Below are positions 24,538 to 25,960 of a stretch of 25,960 bases of DNA, in pieces. Each line of letters begins with the position of its first letter. The stretch's first letter is position 1. Source of the DNA: CAG-273 sp963560005 (GTDB taxonomy: Bacteria; Bacillota; Clostridia; TANB77; CAG-508). The DNA is taken from contig CAUWNG010000029.1 of the NCBI GenBank assembly GCA_963560005.1, positions 1 to 25,960 of the forward strand. The letters run 5' to 3'. The position numbers and the translations under genes were made by a program. A model generated the notes under the pieces. It was given only the letters and a program-made list of their open reading frames with translations. It did not search any database and was not told where the DNA came from.

Positions 24538-25188
24538 ATGTTAAATTTTAGTCAAGAAACAATATATAGCATTTTATGTGCAGTATTACCTTGTGCTATT
24601 TATTATATAATTAGAAAAATAAAAGGACAAAAAACATCAATTTTACCAATAATCATCTTTGTTCTTTATATTTGGCAAGTGTATGAATTGACTGGTGCAG
24701 GAGGACTTTCTGATATAATATATGCTCCACAAGGTGGAGATAATCAGTCGATTATAAAGGCAACTATAAATCTTGTCCCTTTTAACATTATTGAAAGAAC
24801 ATTCTTTTTGAATATTTTAATGCTTATTCCATTAGGATTTTTAGTGCCTTTTATTTGGAGAAACTATCGTAAATGTTATAAAACAGTATTATTGGGTGCA
24901 GGGTTTTCATTGTTAATAGAAATATCACAGTTGATTACAACTCGTGCAACAGATATAAATGATTTAATTGCTAATACAATAGGAGCTTTAATTGGATATA
25001 TTCTTTGGAAAATATTTTCATTATTATTTGGTGAAAGAATGAAAAAGTCGGCAGATGGAAATAGTGATGTGATTTGGTATATACTATTGAGTTTCTTTGG
25101 TATGTTTTTCTTATATTATCCATTTTGGTTTTCAAGATATATAGCACCATTGATTTTTTTAAATATCATTATACGGCATTTGTTGTAG
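24538..25188 (+). CDS. vanZ-like: VanZ-family membrane protein
   Basis: VanZ proteins are small integral membrane proteins; VanZ of Tn1546 raises teicoplanin resistance, by an unclear mechanism. The 216-aa product has about five to six membrane segments and the family motifs: NLVPFNII followed by LNILMLIPLGFLVP (about 78-108), and LLIEISQLITTRATDINDLI with NTIGALIGY (about 122-155). The ATG at 24538 follows AAGGAG at about 9 bases. It is probably co-transcribed with the carboxypeptidase gene 49 bases upstream. The pairing of a D,D-carboxypeptidase with VanZ on a mobile element suggests glycopeptide or lipoglycopeptide tolerance, but no vanH/A/X genes are present here. Confidence 0.88.
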   Translation: MLNFSQETIYSILCAVLPCAIYYIIRKIKGQKTSILPIIIFVLYIWQVYELTGAGGLSDIIYAPQGGDNQSIIKATINLVPFNIIERTFFLNILMLIPLGFLVPFIWRNYRKCYKTVLLGAGFSLLIEISQLITTRATDINDLIANTIGALIGYILWKIFSLLFGERMKKSADGNSDVIWYILLSFFGMFFLYYPFWFSRYIAPLIFLNIIIRHLL

Positions 25189-25197
25189 TACAGATTA

Positions 25198-25231
25198 TTT
25201 GCTGTTTTTATGATATAATTAGCACAGCAAA
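25198..25231. promoter_or_regulatory. Promoter with overlapping inverted-repeat operator for the last XRE gene
   Basis: TTTGCTG (25198-25204) and CAGCAAA (25225-25231) form a 7-bp inverted repeat that flanks the extended -10 TGATATAAT (25211-25219). A related hairpin, TTGCT-TGT-AGCAA, lies in the leader (25300-25312), and another imperfect repeat, CGTTAAAT/ATTTAGCG, at 25237-25256. Autorepression by the XRE protein is likely. Confidence 0.5.
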
Positions 25232-25359
25232 GAAATCGTTAAATTACAATTTAGCGAGTTATTAGAGTATCAGTAGTTTAGAGAGAATGTTAAAACACAT
25301 TGCTTGTAGCAACGAAACTTTTATAATAAAATTTACTTAAAGAAAGGAGTGAATTTTAT

Positions 25360-25869
25360 ATGTTAAAAGATAATTTAAAAACTTTAAGAAAGAATAAAGG
25401 ACTTTCACAAGAAGAACTAGCTGTCAAATTAAATGTGGTTAGACAAACAATTTCAAAATGGGAACAAGGATTATCTGTTCCAGATGCAGAAATGCTGATT
25501 AAATTATCAGAAGTTTTAGATACAACTGTAAGCACTTTGTTTGGAGAAAAAATTTCTGAATCTAAAGTAGATGATTTAAAAGCAATTTCCGAAAAATTAG
25601 AAATAATTAATTTACAACTATCACAAAGAAAGAATGAGAGAAGGAAAATAATTCATTGGTTACTAATCTCATTATGCGTAATTATAGTTGGTATTTTTAT
25701 AGTTCTAATTTTATTAAATAGTCCATACTTGAATTGGGATTATAATGATCCAGAAAAAGCAGTTTTAGGAGTGGCTATACATTCTTTTGAGTGGGTATTT
25801 ATTAGAATAGCACCAATTATTTTTATTGGATTAGTCATTGGATTTTTCTTGACTAGAAAGAAAAATTAA
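25360..25869 (+). CDS. Membrane-bound XRE-family transcriptional regulator, 169 aa
   Basis: The N-terminal helix-turn-helix (about 5-60) is a strong XRE domain (LKTLRKNKGLSQEELAVKLNV, RQTISKWEQGLSVPDAE). A short coiled segment (about 65-93) leads to two membrane helices (about 94-117 and 138-162), ending FFLTRKKN. This layout, common in Bacillota, places a DNA-binding domain on the cytoplasmic face of the membrane, where it may respond to membrane or cell-wall state. The ATG at 25360 follows AAAGGAG at about 10 bases. It follows the VanZ gene with its own promoter (25198-25231) and may control the carboxypeptidase/VanZ genes; that is inferred from adjacency and the shared -10 sequence. Confidence 0.88.
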   Translation: MLKDNLKTLRKNKGLSQEELAVKLNVVRQTISKWEQGLSVPDAEMLIKLSEVLDTTVSTLFGEKISESKVDDLKAISEKLEIINLQLSQRKNERRKIIHWLLISLCVIIVGIFIVLILLNSPYLNWDYNDPEKAVLGVAIHSFEWVFIRIAPIIFIGLVIGFFLTRKKN

Positions 25870-25894
25870 AATATTTAAAGAAAACATTTAGATT

Positions 25895-25960
25895 ATCAAA
25901 TATATTTTTACTATGTAAAATATATTTGATACTAATAATTCATAAATGTAAAATATATTT
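25895..25960. repeat. Inverted and direct AT-rich repeats at the right edge
   Basis: ATCAAATATATTTT (25895-25908) and AAAATATATTTGAT (25917-25930) form a perfect 14-bp inverted repeat with an 8-base loop. The string ATGTAAAATATATTT (25913-25927) is then repeated exactly at 25946-25960, 33 bp apart, which is about three helical turns. No T run marks a normal terminator, so a regulator-binding array or operator for the next gene is possible; the window ends here. Confidence 0.65.

Larger units (their letters stand above)
3670..25960. mobile_element. Left portion of an integrative and conjugative element (Tn1549-like gene content)
   Basis: Everything right of secA fits one element: tyrosine integrase at the edge, parA/parB, pilin-like adhesin with sortase, the giant methylase/helicase with overlapping tnpV, DUF3848, DUF3991/TOPRIM, DUF3789-like protein and mobC, all on the plus strand. 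This set is typical of Tn1549-type ICEs of Clostridia. The left boundary is inferred to be at or near the secA stop codon. The right boundary is outside the window, so no matching attR could be found. Relaxase, coupling protein, VirB4 and other secretion genes are not present in the window. Confidence 0.82.

Noticed and set aside
25074..25265. 63-codon open frame overlapping the vanZ-like gene end
   Set aside because: Out-of-frame shadow of the VanZ membrane segment; extends over the XRE promoter with no start signal.
25287..25340. Possible 17-aa leader peptide (MLKHIACSNETF...) before the last XRE gene
   Set aside because: Only a poor ribosome binding site and no attenuator structure coupled to it.
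1..25960. CRISPR arrays, tRNA or rRNA genes
   Set aside because: No regularly spaced repeat-spacer pattern, cloverleaf or rRNA-like sequence was seen by eye on either strand.

Overview
The window comes from an AT-rich, low-GC Bacillota genome, most likely a gut Clostridia-type bacterium. The grounds are strong AAAGGAGG-type ribosome binding sites, sigma-A promoters with extended -10 boxes, AGA-dominated arginine codons, TGA used as a stop (integrase), and a Gram-positive sortase and pilin pair. Bases 1-3669 look chromosomal: an unrecognised 208-aa protein gene with a near-perfect promoter and terminator, then the secretion ATPase gene secA with an intact zinc-binding C-terminus.

From the secA stop codon onward the window reads as the left part of an integrative and conjugative element (ICE) with Tn1549-like gene content; it runs off the right edge. 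The junction (3668-3909) holds seven copies of TGTCCAC/GTGGACA, probably integrase arm sites, followed by a tyrosine integrase gene. Next come two small unknown genes, then parA and parB (maintenance), a membrane-anchored Glu/Lys-rich protein, a thioester-domain/Cna-B adhesin with a C-terminal sorting signal, and its overlapping sortase gene.

The replication and transfer block follows: three small proteins, then a 2529-aa fused N6-adenine methylase/SNF2 helicase whose gene also encodes, in the +1 frame, a complete TnpV protein with its own Shine-Dalgarno sequence. After it lie a 110-aa helical protein, a DpnD/PcfM-like protein, a DUF3848 protein, a DUF3991/TOPRIM primase-like protein, an XRE regulator ending in a six-cysteine cluster, a hairpin-rich candidate oriT (22751-22850), a small DUF3789-like membrane protein and the relaxosome protein MobC.

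No relaxase follows mobC inside the window. Instead there is a cargo block: a membrane-anchored S11 D,D-carboxypeptidase homologue, a VanZ-family protein and a membrane-bound XRE regulator behind a promoter with operator-like inverted repeats. Coupling protein, VirB4 and relaxase genes are not visible and would be expected to the right.

The most notable observations are the dual-coded tnpV, the repeat cluster at the secA junction, the terminator-like hairpin inside the start of the sortase gene, the candidate oriT, and the carboxypeptidase/VanZ cargo. Start sites were moved from the longest open frame in nine genes (secA, parA, parB, the anchored protein, sortase, helicase, tnpV, primase, and the start choice in the two TTG-start genes) because ribosome binding sites support internal starts.
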